Source: Steinernema hermaphroditum
Taxonomy: Eukaryota; Nematoda; Chromadorea; Rhabditida; Steinernematidae
DNA: 64,000 bases
Reading direction: 5' to 3'
NCBI GenBank assembly: GCA_030435675.1
Contig: CM059623.1
Coordinates: forward strand, 770,012-834,011
In this document: piece by piece, positions 10,488-21,255 of the stretch
Layout of the letters: the number at the start of each line of letters is the position of its first letter
Numbering within the stretch: position 1 is the first letter of the stretch
The notes under the pieces: model-generated
The model's input: the letters and a program-made list of their open reading frames with translations, nothing else
Told to the model about the DNA's origin: nothing
Databases searched by the model: none
Translations under genes and position numbers: made by a program

Positions 10488-12598
10488 ATGTACGTACGAC
10501 AGAAAGAAGTGTTCATGGGGAAGGGGGTGGTTCATCGGATGAATTGGCTTTTCGGCAAAGTTGGGCATCTATCGGTTGCCTCTTTGCCTCGTTTGTTTGC
10601 CCAAAGGAACCTAGTAAGACGGCTAATAAAGGTGAACAGGACAAAGATATAATGAACTTGAAAATTGGCTTAAAATGGATGCATGCGACTCCCGCTGACA
10701 CTGTCCTTAAGAGAGACCTCAATTCTCTCTTTGCTTCAGTTAAGACATGACCCATTTAAACTGACTTGCTTGTGTGTTCAAAATAAAATATCACCGACCA
10801 CACACATCGTTCGGAGTTGACCACAAAGGAAGAATAACCACAGTGTAAAACTGTATAGCATCTTTGTCAACCCATTCAGCTCCATTTCAGACTCATCAGT
10901 TCTCCATGAGTATTAAGGGGCCGTCCTGTGGGTCCGATTTGTTCCTTTTTCTCATCAAATCTGGTCAGATATCGGTCGATGTTTGTTTGTTAAGCTCTCG
11001 AAAGAGATCGAGATAGCTAGAAGTCCTTCACGCCTGCTAGGAACTGATCTGTTTCAACCACCCTATCAGCCTCCCAGAATTCCACCTGACCACCCAACCG
11101 CATCCATTGCAAAACAAACCAACTCTTTGCAGATTAATTTCACACCTCCTCGCAGCAAAGTAAACATCGAAAGTTCGACTTCGTCGCCTCTGTTGTTCGA
11201 GCGACTAGCCTCCAACCGGAGCACAACAAGTCGCGCTGTAACCTTTCCTCCTTGTCGTCGTTTTTGCGACGACGACAACGTTTAATTACACACAGCGCGG
11301 CGCGACAAGTTCTTCGGCCATTACGGCGTTTATCTCCGCGGTTTGTCGGAATGTCGCCGCCTCAGCGCTTAGGCTATAATATGCGCGACGCGGATAAGAT
11401 CTGATTTCCGCAAAAAACGCCGTTCGTCCGCTTCGCCGTTATCTCCGGCTTGTTACGCAACACGGCGACCGAGTTTCACGGCCGACCTACTGGCCGCATT
11501 GTCGCAATTATGTGCTCAGGGGAAGAGGGAGGAAAACCGGAAAAGTCGTGGAATCGTGGAAATAGAGGCTGATGAGGGCTTTCAGGAGAACGCGGAGAAG
11601 ATGCTAATGGATCGAAGTGATTGGATAGATTTGGAGGGGCAGGATAACTGGTTGGGGATGTTACCAAAACAACTGACCGAATTAAACCGAAAATTCCTAA
11701 AAGGAATAACAAATAGCTTCGATTTCTAATGAGAGTAAATGAACCATTCGCTCGTCCCATCTCTCTGTCTATAGCGAATGTGTACTGTAACTATCCAGCA
11801 GAAGACGAAGGTTCAGAAGCGAAGTATTGATCTACACACAGGAAATATTAGACCACATTACTATTCCGCTGAAACTTAATTTGATCCATTTTTATCCTGA
11901 GTGGCCCTCAAAGTGAAAGTACAGTTTGCCTTCAACCATGGGAGCTTGAATGCACAGAGAGCAGAAAATCGATGAGTGGTCGAAACCACAGAAGGACGTA
12001 TTTAAAACATATGAAACACAAACGTTACGAAACTGTACTAAGCCGAGTGTTTCCACGAAGTTTCAACAGTTTCAGCTCTTATTTTACGTTAAAAAGGCTA
12101 TGCTTCCAATATACGTTTCCTCTTTCCTTCCTTTTGGCTTGCCGACTATTTGTTTCGGAAAAAATACTATAAAAAACACATTTTTGTGCTATGTGCAAGA
12201 TGCCTTAAAAGGTTAGACAGGTCGTTCGTAGACATTTTTGCAAAAACTGATTCGAAACGCCCTTTCTAGACGTCTAAAATGAGACTTTCGGAGACAATCG
12301 GAGCTGCATGTTTCATTTTCAGACTCGGTGCATGTCACGGCGGGTCACATATGAGGAATATAAGGCTCCAATTCCTGGCCTTTTCTCATTGTTTTGATCA
12401 AAATTCTTGAACGATAAACTTTGCTGCACGTTAACGACCCTAAGATTAGCTACCCTCCTCGTTAGGTCAAGCCAAGCAACGCTTCCCGTGACTCGTTTCG
12501 ACCATAAAATCATACAAAACAATGCATTATCAGTCTATTACAGTCAAGGCTACAGATGCATCTGCTAGGTAAGTATCTGAGTGGTGCTCCATCAGCAT
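10488..12598. other. Intergenic, no gene recognised
   Basis: No frame with protein-like features. A GC-rich patch at about 11,200-11,480 is rich in CpG and could be regulatory. Elsewhere the sequence is AT-rich. Confidence 0.4.
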
Positions 12599-12601
12599 GC
12601 T

Positions 12602-12668
<67 letters not shown>

Positions 12669-12672
12669 AGCG
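12599..12672 (+). tRNA. tRNA-Asn (GTT)
   Basis: Sequence identical to the 7885 copy, with every stem paired and anticodon GTT. Its 3' flank duplicates that of the 8305 copy. Confidence 0.96.
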
Positions 12673-13379
12673 ATACTTTTTCCCTTTCTTTCTCGTTCTC
12701 CTTCTTGTCGTTTTTGCTTGAATACACGAAAAGATTAGTCGGCGATAATCGCTTCCGCCGTGCCCGCAACACTCCTTGATGACCCGATGGCCAAATCGAT
12801 TATCGCCCCCCGATGTGAAGGTCAGACGTTCGATTTCCCCTCCTCCTCGGATCGCCTTTTCTCACCTCTCCGAACTTCTGTTTGCCCTGCACCACTATCC
12901 CACACCTTTTTTGTAACTCCCGACTCCTTTCAAGTCACCGCATTCTAAATAACCATCTCGTGTTTGCACTGTGACGCCTTCCGCTCCCATTCGCGCGAAT
13001 TCCTCTTTCGTCACCTTATTTGCACGCCGGATTATGAGTCGCCATGTCGAGTTTTAATTGTACTAAAAAGGCGCATTCTCGGAAATGTCGTTCGCACGTC
13101 GTTGTTGTGCTGTGATTAGATTTTATGGTCTGTTGGAAAGGGATTTCCCTTTCAAAGGGGGGACTATATGTACAGCGAGTGGTTCCATTGTGAAATCGGT
13201 GTAAGTATTTCGAAAGGTAGGGACTTCGCTGAGTAAATATTTAGGTAGACGGAATGGCGTCATGTGACTATCAAAATACTTAGATTGAAGGTGCATCTCT
13301 TGCTGGTTTGTACCTTGCCCACTAATGAAAACTGCGTAAGAGAGTGGCGGATTTCATGGCCAGACGAAAGAAAAATGGT

Positions 13380-13383
13380 CGCT

Positions 13384-13450
<67 letters not shown>

Positions 13451-13453
13451 AGC
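13380..13453 (-). tRNA. tRNA-Asn (GTT)
   Basis: The reverse-strand copy is identical to the 7885 gene over all 74 nt. Its flanks are not those of the other copies, so it belongs to a different duplication event or an older dispersal. Confidence 0.96.
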
Positions 13454-14599
13454 ACATCTTCCTATGTCACTTCTGCGCTTATAAGGGTGGTCAGCTGGAT
13501 GCTTCCTTTCGTTTTTATCATACATCACTTCTTGATTTTTGTCAGATTTCCTGCTACTGTTCGTTTTTCGATATATCTTTTATTAAGGCTTTAACTCTAA
13601 TGTCGCTGATCCTATTACAGTATTTTAGATGAAGAAAACGGTCACGTTTGTATGATTCTTGTTGATCAAGTGATCTACTCCTTTTGAGCTTTTAAAACGC
13701 CGTAAACTTGCTTGATACGGCTTCAGGGTTAAAGTCTTAGTTCTAGATATGTCCAAAAACAAGTCTCAAATCTCAAAATTTAGTTTTAGGCCAGTCATTT
13801 TAGGCAAATTTCCGAGAGTGAATCTTCTTAAAAACCTGATCGGATGCAAGCAGTCACCATTTGTTTCGTTTGTTTTCCCGTTCCTCTAATCCTCTTAGCC
13901 GAAAATGTCAATTTGCTGGACTGGAAGACCACCTGTGCCCTTTCCAAATTCCGCTCCGATGTGACCACCCTAGCGATTAATACAAACCTGTGTTATTGTG
14001 TCCCGCGCGTCCACCTCCTCTTCTCCTCTCCGCGCTTCATCAAAACAAACAAATCGAGAGCGCGCAGCTGGGCCATCAGCAGCGCCTGTACCAATTGTGC
14101 TGTCGGGCCTTCTTCTGTGCGTTCCAACGGTTTATCGCCGTCCGTTGCGTCGTCGCCGGTAGGAATTTGAGAAATGATGACGTCCTGGGCGGGGCGACGC
14201 TTTTCGAGGGAGACCCGTTGGTCTTCAGGGCTCCGCCAGGCGCTATTGTGGCGACGACGACGACGATCTTCTTCTTCTGGGAGGGCGATTGTTTGTGAGG
14301 AGGAGGCAGTGACCTCATCTTCGCTTCCAACTTCGTGCGACCGCGCGCACCGATTGTCATATCCGTCATCGAGCCACTTTGTGCGACGTTCCAATTTTCT
14401 CGTTTTAAGGAGTGCCTCCGATTTGTACGAATCGTACGGAGGCGAGGCTCGAGTCAAGACGACGATGATGACGATGACCGAGTTTGAACCGTCGCATGCC
14501 GACCAGAATAGGGCCGCCAGCAAGAAGTTCTTCGAGCAGTGGATGAAGGTCGGTTATTTAGTACTTTTGAAGTTATCAGCTTGCTGAAAAGACTGTACA

Positions 14600-15075
14600 G
14601 CAGCTTGTATGTACAGAAATGTAAGGCTTCAGAAGTAAGATGAGTCATTTCCAGGAGGCAAGCCTTGTGTCTTTGTTGTCCTTTTATGTCCATACAAAAC
14701 CATTCACAATGTATTGAATAATCTCCTGATTATTTTTGTAGTTTGTTATTTCCGTCAATTATCTCTCTTTTCACCAAATATAGAGATTCATTATTGAGAG
14801 GATAATGACTATCAGTGATCCCTTTCTTTTCTATTTTTGTATATACAGCAACATACGTATCGGAAGTAAGATGAATCATTTCCAGAAGGCACGCCTTGTG
14901 TCCTTTTTTGTCGTTTTATGTCCATACAAAATCGCATTCGACTATTTGACTATTGACTAATTTTATTTTTTCATTTTAACCATTCAGATCATTTTTGTAA
15001 TGGGAAATTTCGGCCAATTATGGAAATTCATCATTGAGATGATGATGACTATCTTTAGGCAATCTTTTTTATATT
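14600..15075. repeat. Tandem duplication, period about 230 bp
   Basis: Two adjacent copies share 'gaagtaagatga.tcatttcc', 'ccttttatgtccatacaaaa', 'ttcat.attgaga' and 'tatttttg' blocks in order. The copies differ by several substitutions and indels. Confidence 0.7.
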
Positions 15076-15379
15076 TTTGATGCTTTTGCCACGTAGTAAT
15101 ACCCTATATTTTTCAAGGGCTCCAAAAAGCCACGAGCAGTCCCTTCTCCATTATGTGCTTTGTTTTCCTATTTGGTGGAACCGGAGTTTCCGAATGACCG
15201 GATCCTCGGTGGCGTGCACAAATCCGAGCGATGTAATCGCTTGTTTTTTGCTGTTTATCTCGCTAATCCCGGACATCAGATAGGAGAGGCGGTCTTTTTC
15301 ATTTTTGCATTTTCTATTTTAGATTACCTAATTTTTGCTAACAGGAAGCAGTATACTGTCATTTCTTATTATACCTGAA

Positions 15380-15945
15380 TTGCCGGGTTATAATCTCTGG
15401 TTTCCCATGTCGGGCTAAAAAACGAATTGATCAAGCCCTATTGAAGCCTCAACCTCCTCATCTATGATGCGCGAAGCTCCATATCCTGAAAATCGTTATA
15501 ATCCTCTCTGATGCATGTTACTCCGGCTGTAACTGCAGGATGTATTTCAGGATGTAGAGGTCGTTGGTTGGAAATATTGCCACAATATGATACTGATCTG
15601 ATTTTTGAGCACTGTTCCGATGACCTGCAGTCTAATTTTTGAAAATTAAATTACCTTCAACAATACCCTTCATTTCTCATTATACCGGTCACTTAGAATG
15701 TTTCAAACATCACAAAAATATCGTTCTTCCACTGAATAGGGTTTACGCCTGTGTAATTTCTGTAAACTATCGCCTAAATAACCGGGTTCTAATCTCTGGT
15801 TTCTCTTGTCGGGCTCAGAAACGAATTGTTTATACCCTATCCACAGGCCTCAAGCTCTTCCCCCTATGATGTGCGAAACTCAACCTTCCTGAAGATCATT
15901 ATAATCCTCTCTGATGCATGTCACTCCGACTGCAACTGCATTTCA
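15380..15945. repeat. Direct repeat pair, period about 400 bp
   Basis: Blocks at about 15380-15545 and 15779-15945 share 'ccgggtt.taatctctggtt', 'gtcgggct..aaaacgaattg' and 'ataatcctctctgatgcatg'. No coding role is seen. Confidence 0.65.
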
Positions 15946-16951
15946 AGGCCACCCTCCGCGGTCCAAAACTTTCCATTTTTTTGTTGTTTAATTCTCATTT
16001 TCCGGGTCAGCGAAACTCTGATTAACTTGTTCGATGCCAACTTTCGCGTTCCGCCAAGGTCGCCCCCACAAAAACAGGCCATAAAGCGTCGAGTCGATCG
16101 TCCGGCGAAAACCAACAACACGACTTTGATTATGCTGCCAAAAACTTCTCAAGGCTGCACGCGAGCATAATGTGATTATCCCGACAACTTTCTCCTCACC
16201 AAGGCCGTTTTCGGCAAATCATGTACGGGTGGACCGCCCGCGGCGATTCCTGCCGCGATTCGGGTCAACAATTTCCTCAATGGTGACTCTTGACTCCGTT
16301 TGGGCCGTTTCCAAGAGAATTTCCTATTTGAACTATCTTTCCATAAACATAACATTGACGTTTGAGTGGTGATCGTTGAGTGGAGGACTGATAAGACGAC
16401 GAAAAAAGGATGTAGAAGTGTGCTTATCGGCGAAGGAAAATTTGAATCGACGACGTTTGGACCATTAAATTGTGGTACTGATAAGAGGATTATTGGGCAA
16501 AGTGGCTCCTTCTGTGTAGGGGTATTCTATTTCGGTTTTCCGGTCCATTTGTCCGATCACTTTTTGTGCGCAAAGCTGGTCAGATATCGGATATCCCGCG
16601 TGTTTGCTGAGCTGTCGAAAGAAATGGAATCGGACGCGGTGGTCGGAAAGAAGTTGTCAAGTGGTTCTGGTCATCATCCGCTTCGAGGACAGGGGCGACT
16701 TAAAGATTTGAAGTATGAAAAGTACGGGGAACTAGTCCATTTCCTGGAGAGAAATGCGAAAAAAGATGTCATTTTTGGGAGTCACTGTGAGGAGTGACAT
16801 TTAAATATTTTATTAAAAATCTGTGAGTTGAACGCTTAAAATATTTTTGTATACTGGTCAACATAAAACATCAATTGCTTATGAGTTTAATCTCTTGAAG
16901 CGCTGGCACTGTGCCATGTGAGGCACATTACGATAAAAAGTAAGAGCTATA

Positions 16952-17212
16952 TCACATCGTCGTTACAGGCTTTCCGAGTCCGAGTAGAGCGCAGCGATCC
17001 CACCAGTATGCAAGGGTGTCGAGGTGGTGATTCCGAGAGGCGGTTCGAAGTTCGGTGAAAGACTTCTTGGCCAAAGGCGTTCTAGGGTCTTTAGAGCCAA
17101 GAAAAACGGCTAAGGACGACCGCTCATTCAAGCCATTTCTGAGATAGAGAACTGCTCGATCGCCATCGACACAAATGAAAGATGGAATGATGTGTAGGTT
17201 CGGGTCACAGTA
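16952..17212 (-). CDS. Orphan terminal coding exon, unknown family
   Basis: Read on the minus strand, a frame of 86 sense codons starts directly after a 'TTATTGTAG' acceptor and ends with TGA at 16952-16954. It includes 'PSFICVDGDRAVLYLRNG', 'NERSSLAVFLGSKDPRTP' and 'LAYWWDRCALLGLGKP'. Codon choice is GC-rich at third positions, unlike the surrounding AT-rich DNA, which argues for real or recently real coding sequence. I could not find a phase-compatible upstream exon. I do not recognise the family. It may be a gene remnant or the last exon of a gene cut by rearrangement. Confidence 0.4.
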   Translation of the reverse strand, partial: YCDPNLHIIPSFICVDGDRAVLYLRNGLNERSSLAVFLGSKDPRTPLAKKSFTELRTASRNHHLDTLAYWWDRCALLGLGKPVTTM

Positions 17213-17329
17213 CTACAATAAGAAATTTTTGTTTTCGAATTTACGAAGATAAATCATATTTTTGAAGATCCCCTCTTCTCCACTTGCGCTCAGGATTCAC
17301 TGTTCCGTCCATGGACCGGACAGACGTAC

Positions 17330-17831
17330 TTGCGGAGTCGCGTGTTTCTGAATGTACTTTTTATCTTTTCATTGTTGTCAAAACATACCGGAATGTCATG
17401 TGTCTTCCTCATATCTGCACGATTAGAGAAACATAAAGAGTCGAGAAAATCGCCACAAAGATTGCTCGTGCTTTGTGTTTCTATAATGCCTGAAAACGTC
17501 CTCTTTATAACTATACGTAAGTTTTCGGAATTAATCCCATTTCAATTGGTGAAGCGCTCCAGCGTTTGTTCACCTCCACTTTTCTTATTCTTTATATTTT
17601 TGGAAGAGGAGCTTGTCTTTGTTTTTTGGAGGAGTTTATGTTAGACTTGAAGTGTTAAATTTGCATTCAAAAACGTTTTCTTTCAAGCTATACGTACTTT
17701 TTCGGAATGCATGCCCGCTTGAACTGGTGAGGCGCACCAGTGTTAGTTTTCAACTCCTGCTTTTTTGTTCTTTATATTATATCTTTGCAGACAGTACTGC
17801 ATTCCAGTTAGGCATTCGAGAAATGTTTATG
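17330..17831. repeat. Imperfect repeats flanking the Harbinger insertion
   Basis: Two related units (about 17,495-17,640 and 17,670-17,830) share 'ctatacgta.ttttcggaat' and a 'ggtgaagcgctccag'-like block. The motif 'tttatgttagacttgaagtg' at 17,634 corresponds to the uninterrupted form of the sequence into which the downstream transposon inserted. Confidence 0.55.
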
Positions 17832-17834
17832 TTA

Positions 17835-18060
17835 AGGCTCGTTCACGAACCCCCCGACGCGACGCGACGCGACGCGATCACCGCCGATCGGTGTTCACGA
17901 ACGCGCCGACACGACGCGACGCGACATGAGCCGACGTCGGCCGACCGTCGCGTCGGGCCACTTTCGCGTTCGTGAACGGGTCACGACGCGACGGTCGGCC
18001 GACGGTCGGCTCACACCCATCACGAGCCGAACCACAGCTGTTACTGGCCGGCCGCAATAT
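17835..18060. repeat. Left TIR and GC-rich subterminal repeats
   Basis: After the TIR come iterations of GACGC and of TCGGCCGAC, with further copies of GTTCACGAAC/GTTCGTGAAC inside. The right end (21,025-21,255) mirrors this. Such subterminal repeats commonly serve as transposase or accessory-protein binding sites; that role here is inference. Confidence 0.75.
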
Positions 18061-18160
18061 ATACTAGGCAAAATTGCGACTGTTCGCAGGGAGCGGTATG
18101 ACGCGAGCGCAGACGACGAGAGAAAAATCCGATGCGCACTCAGTGGCACCGGCAGTTTTG

Positions 18161-18269
18161 CCCTGAACGCTCAATAACTACGGTAGCTGCTTATTTTTCC
18201 TTTTTCTTCGACAATGGGATTTGAGAAAAGAAAAATAATGAGCTACCGTAATTATTGAGCGTTCAGGGG
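18161..18269. repeat. Long imperfect hairpin inside the Harbinger element
   Basis: Left arm CCCTGAACGCTCAATAAC and right arm GTTCAGGGG-side sequence pair over about 45 bp around a short loop (GCTCAATAA.TACGGTAGCT on both arms). It lies between the left subterminal repeats and the transposase stop codon. It may be a nested miniature element or a structured transcription end. Confidence 0.7.
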
Positions 18270-18358
18270 TGCCGTGTTCAGGAGTGATATGAAAACAGCA
18301 CTAAGGAGGTACGAAAGTTAAGCAACAAATTCATATGGCAACAAATTCAACATACAAT

Positions 18359-19674
18359 CTAGTAAGACCTCCTTGCACGATGTTGCCATGGAACACGTCC
18401 TTGTCGCCGGAAGTACACGGCTAGCTTTCTTCGCACATTCTTTGCATAAGTCGTCGAGTTCTGACTTCGGGCGGGATGAACAGGTGCTGATTGCATGCGG
18501 GCCTGAACGAAGCGTTCAGGATCAACTCCGTTTTCGTTGTGTCTGCGTCTGGCGAATGGTTCTTCGTCAGACAAAAAGTTGTGCAGATGCAGGCATGCAC
18601 GAACAATTGAATCGGCCAAGGGTGTGGACGTTTCGATGTCCTTCAATAGAATCCGCCATCGCGTAGCCAGTATTCCAAAAGCATCTTCTATGACGCGTCT
18701 TGCCCGCGACAGACGATAATTGAAAGTAGCCTGGATCTTCGATGTGGTTCCGGTGAATGGCTTCTGAAGACGTTCTTGCAACGGAAAGCCAGCATCGCCG
18801 AGGAAGAAGTAGGGCAATAGGACTTCGGTTCCCGTCAGGTAACTATCTTCCGGAAACTGGAAACTTCCTTCTTGAAGGCTTCTTCCGAACGAGCTTGATT
18901 CGAGAACGTGGCTATCATGATGATGACCGTAGTTCCCGATGTCGTAATAGAGGAATCGATAGTCTGCATCGCAGATGCCGAGCAGGACCGTTGAAAAGAA
19001 GTGCTTGTAGTTGAAAAAGAGGCTTCCTGACCTCGATGGCTTTTGAATTCGAATGTGTTTACCATCGATGGCACCTAAAGCCTGTTCATAATTCGTATGT
19101 TCTGCAAAAGTAACAACACCTAGTACATGGGGGAAGTTCCATTCTCGTTCGAAGGCTTCGCTTAGTTCCAGCCATCCGTTTGGTGATTTGGGTAAGCCGA
19201 TGTTGTTCTTGAGAGCTTTGTGCAAAGCATCACATGTCTTCTTGACAACCTTCGAAACTGTCGATCTGTAGCATACGTCGTAGAAATCGGTCATATAACA
19301 GTTACAACTTACACTCCCATGCGGAAAGCGAAGTGAAGCGAGTGGAAGCTGTTCCCTGTCGCCAAATAGCGCAATGTGACAACAAGCATATGCTCAGCAA
19401 CGATTCCCGTTGTCTTCTTCTTCTTGGGCTCCAGAAACGGCTCCACGAGATGCAGAAGTTTATAAAATGTCCTCGGCTTCATTCGGGTGTACTCCTTGAA
19501 GGACTTTTCATCACTTCTCAGTTCGTTGAACAGTTTCGCGTACTGGCCAAACTGATTGCGACGTTTGTGGATGTCCTTCAGTTTGCGCAGCGCACGACGT
19601 TGCCTCATCATTAATAGGAGCAAAGCATTTCTTCTGACAACCAATGCATGCGCCTCTCGACAGATAAGAACCAT
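18359..19674 (-). CDS. Harbinger DDE transposase
   Basis: Two coding exons on the minus strand: up to 19313, then 19265 down to 18359. The joint is phase 2 with a GTAAGT donor and a CTACAG acceptor, giving 'FAFRMG' followed by 'STVSKVVKKTCDALH', the usual Harbinger helix-turn-helix to catalytic transition. Catalytic acidic residues are visible in AIDGKHI (first D), LGDAGFPL (second D) and RVIEDAFG (E), with the conserved 'DIG.YG.HHDSHV' block between. The start at 19674 follows an AATTTCAG acceptor; the frame could extend to a Met at 19785. The enzyme would cut at TIRs and insert into TTA/TAA sites. No stop or frameshift is seen. Confidence 0.88.
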
Positions 19675-19828
19675 TCTGAAATTTGTTGGATTAGGGTAGT
19701 CCTCGAAACCACAGTAAACCGCGCAACGGTAGCCACGAGTAGATAAACTCAACAACAAATGAAACATGGTCAAAATTCGTATCAACTAATGGCGGATATG
19801 CAGGAAAAGCGCAACAAAACAACAAGAG

Positions 19829-20515
19829 TTACTCATAAAGTATGTACGATATGCGCTTTTTCTTTTCCATTTGCACGTTTTCGGGCAAGGCATCCAAGAT
19901 TTGGGCCATTTCCATTGCGAAATGATAGTTTCGGCAATGTTGCAGATCATCAAGTTGTTTGTTGGACGCTTCAACGAGATTCATAATGGCTTGCGACGTG
20001 GGATCCACCTCGTTCTTCTTGCGCTTGCGCTTCTGGACTGGCGGCGGTGGAGACTCTTCGGCATCGATCCAAATGTCTGTCGGACTGGCGCACATTTCCT
20101 TCTTGCATTCATATCCGTCGTCGTCTTCAAATCCATCGGGCGCGTTCATGCTGTTCACGCTGAAAAGACAAACTTTTAGACGAGCTTAACAGCTTCGGGG
20201 AATTCCTAAACCTTACGTTTTTCGATCGTCGGTGTAGCTGTCGAGGAACCGCATAGAGTCGAAAAAGACCCAATTTGCTTGCTGGCTGCAACTTCCGGTC
20301 GACGGTTTCTTCTTCCTCGAATACACCGTTCTCAAACTCGACCAACGCGTCTTCACATCCTTGACGGCGTGCTTTTCCTCGGGGAATTCTTTTGACAACT
20401 TCTCCGCAATCTCGATCCAAGTCTTCTCCCGTTGCTTATCGCAATTGTAGAACGGGTCCCTCTTGTCATACAGCAAAGCGTTCTCCTGGATCAATTCGAT
20501 AAGCCGCGCTTCCAT
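19829..20515 (-). CDS. Harbinger ORF2: MADF-BESS DNA-binding protein
   Basis: Two exons (20515-20217 and 20159-19829) joined in phase 2 give 209 residues. The first exon is a MADF (Myb/SANT-like) domain, with 'RLIELIQENALLYDKRDPFY', then 'WIEIAEKL', then 'VKTRWSSLR'. The second has a basic stretch 'QKRKRKK' and an amphipathic C-terminal segment resembling a BESS motif ('FAMEMAQILDALPENVQ'). In Harbinger elements the Myb/MADF protein helps bring the transposase to the nucleus and to the ends. The start follows a TTTTTACAG acceptor. Confidence 0.82.
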
Positions 20516-21255
20516 GACGAATAAACCTGTAAAAATCAGTGAGTAGTAACGCAAAGACCCGTATTTCGCGCATTCACGCGAAAAATTCGCCGTAGAAACA
20601 CTGCCAGCTTCAAAGTGAGCCAAAAGCAGGCGCCATATGCATCAAATGGGAGCAAAATCCCCGTTTCAGGCGCACATTGTGATCTAAAATCACCTTTCCG
20701 AAGTCTTCACAGATGGGTACGAACATGCGACGTTTCCTAATTGCGGCCCGGCCGAACCTGCGAATGTTCCTAGAACAGGTCACAGTTGACAACCATGACA
20801 AAACACGGCTTAAATCCACTTAAACATGAGCCATTCCCTAGCGCGGATAGGCATGGCTATAAGCACGTCGATGACCAGCGTCGCCAACCGAAAAATTCGT
20901 ACCGACCTGAAAATCGGTGTCTAAGCACCATGGGCAACCTGTAGACATCAAAAAATTCAGACCTCGCACAAGGCATCCGCCGAGAATTTCAAACCGTTTT
21001 GATATTTTCGATCATAAGGCAAAATTGCGTCGGCCGACCGTCGGCCGACCATGAGTGTTCACGAACGCGCCGACCGTCGGCCGACCATCGGCCGACGATC
21101 GGCCGATACCGCGTCGGCCGACTGTCGGCCGACGGTCGGCGCGTTCGTGAACACCCGTTCACGAATTTCACGTCGCGTCGCGTCGCGTCGCGTCGCGTCG
21201 TGTCGCGTCGTGTCGCGTCGCGTCGCGTCGCGTCGGGAGGTTCGTGAACGCGGCT
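20516..21255. other. Right flank and right TIR of Harbinger element
   Basis: Contains the presumed promoter of ORF2, AT-rich non-coding DNA, then TCGGCCGAC subterminal repeats from about 21,025 and the right TIR ending at 21,255. Just before the end is a run of CGTCGCGT repeats. Confidence 0.7.

Larger units (their letters stand above)
13454..16951. other. Mostly non-coding; one bidirectionally open GC-rich patch
   Basis: At 13,990-14,590 both strands are open. The minus strand has 176 residues with Arg/Glu-rich composition. The plus strand has a short frame ('MTEFEPSHADQNRAASKKFF') at 14,476 followed by a GTCGGT donor-like site. Either could be a real first exon, but neither has a recognisable domain. 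The remainder is AT-rich with local duplications listed separately. A 143-residue frame at 16,366-16,797 has no supporting feature. Confidence 0.35.
17835..21255. mobile_element. PIF/Harbinger DNA transposon, structurally complete
   Basis: The element is 3,421 bp, bounded by 3-bp TTA target-site duplications (17832-17834 and 21256-21258), the PIF/Harbinger hallmark. Terminal inverted repeats begin AGGCTCGTTCACGAACC on the left and AGCCGCGTTCACGAACC on the reverse strand at the right, both running into CCCGACGCGACGC repeats. It encodes a DDE transposase and a separate MADF-domain protein on the minus strand, the two-gene layout known for Harbinger elements. Both frames are open. It sits in a repeat whose uninterrupted form survives at 17,634-17,660. 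The open frames and matched ends point to a fairly recent insertion. Confidence 0.92.
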
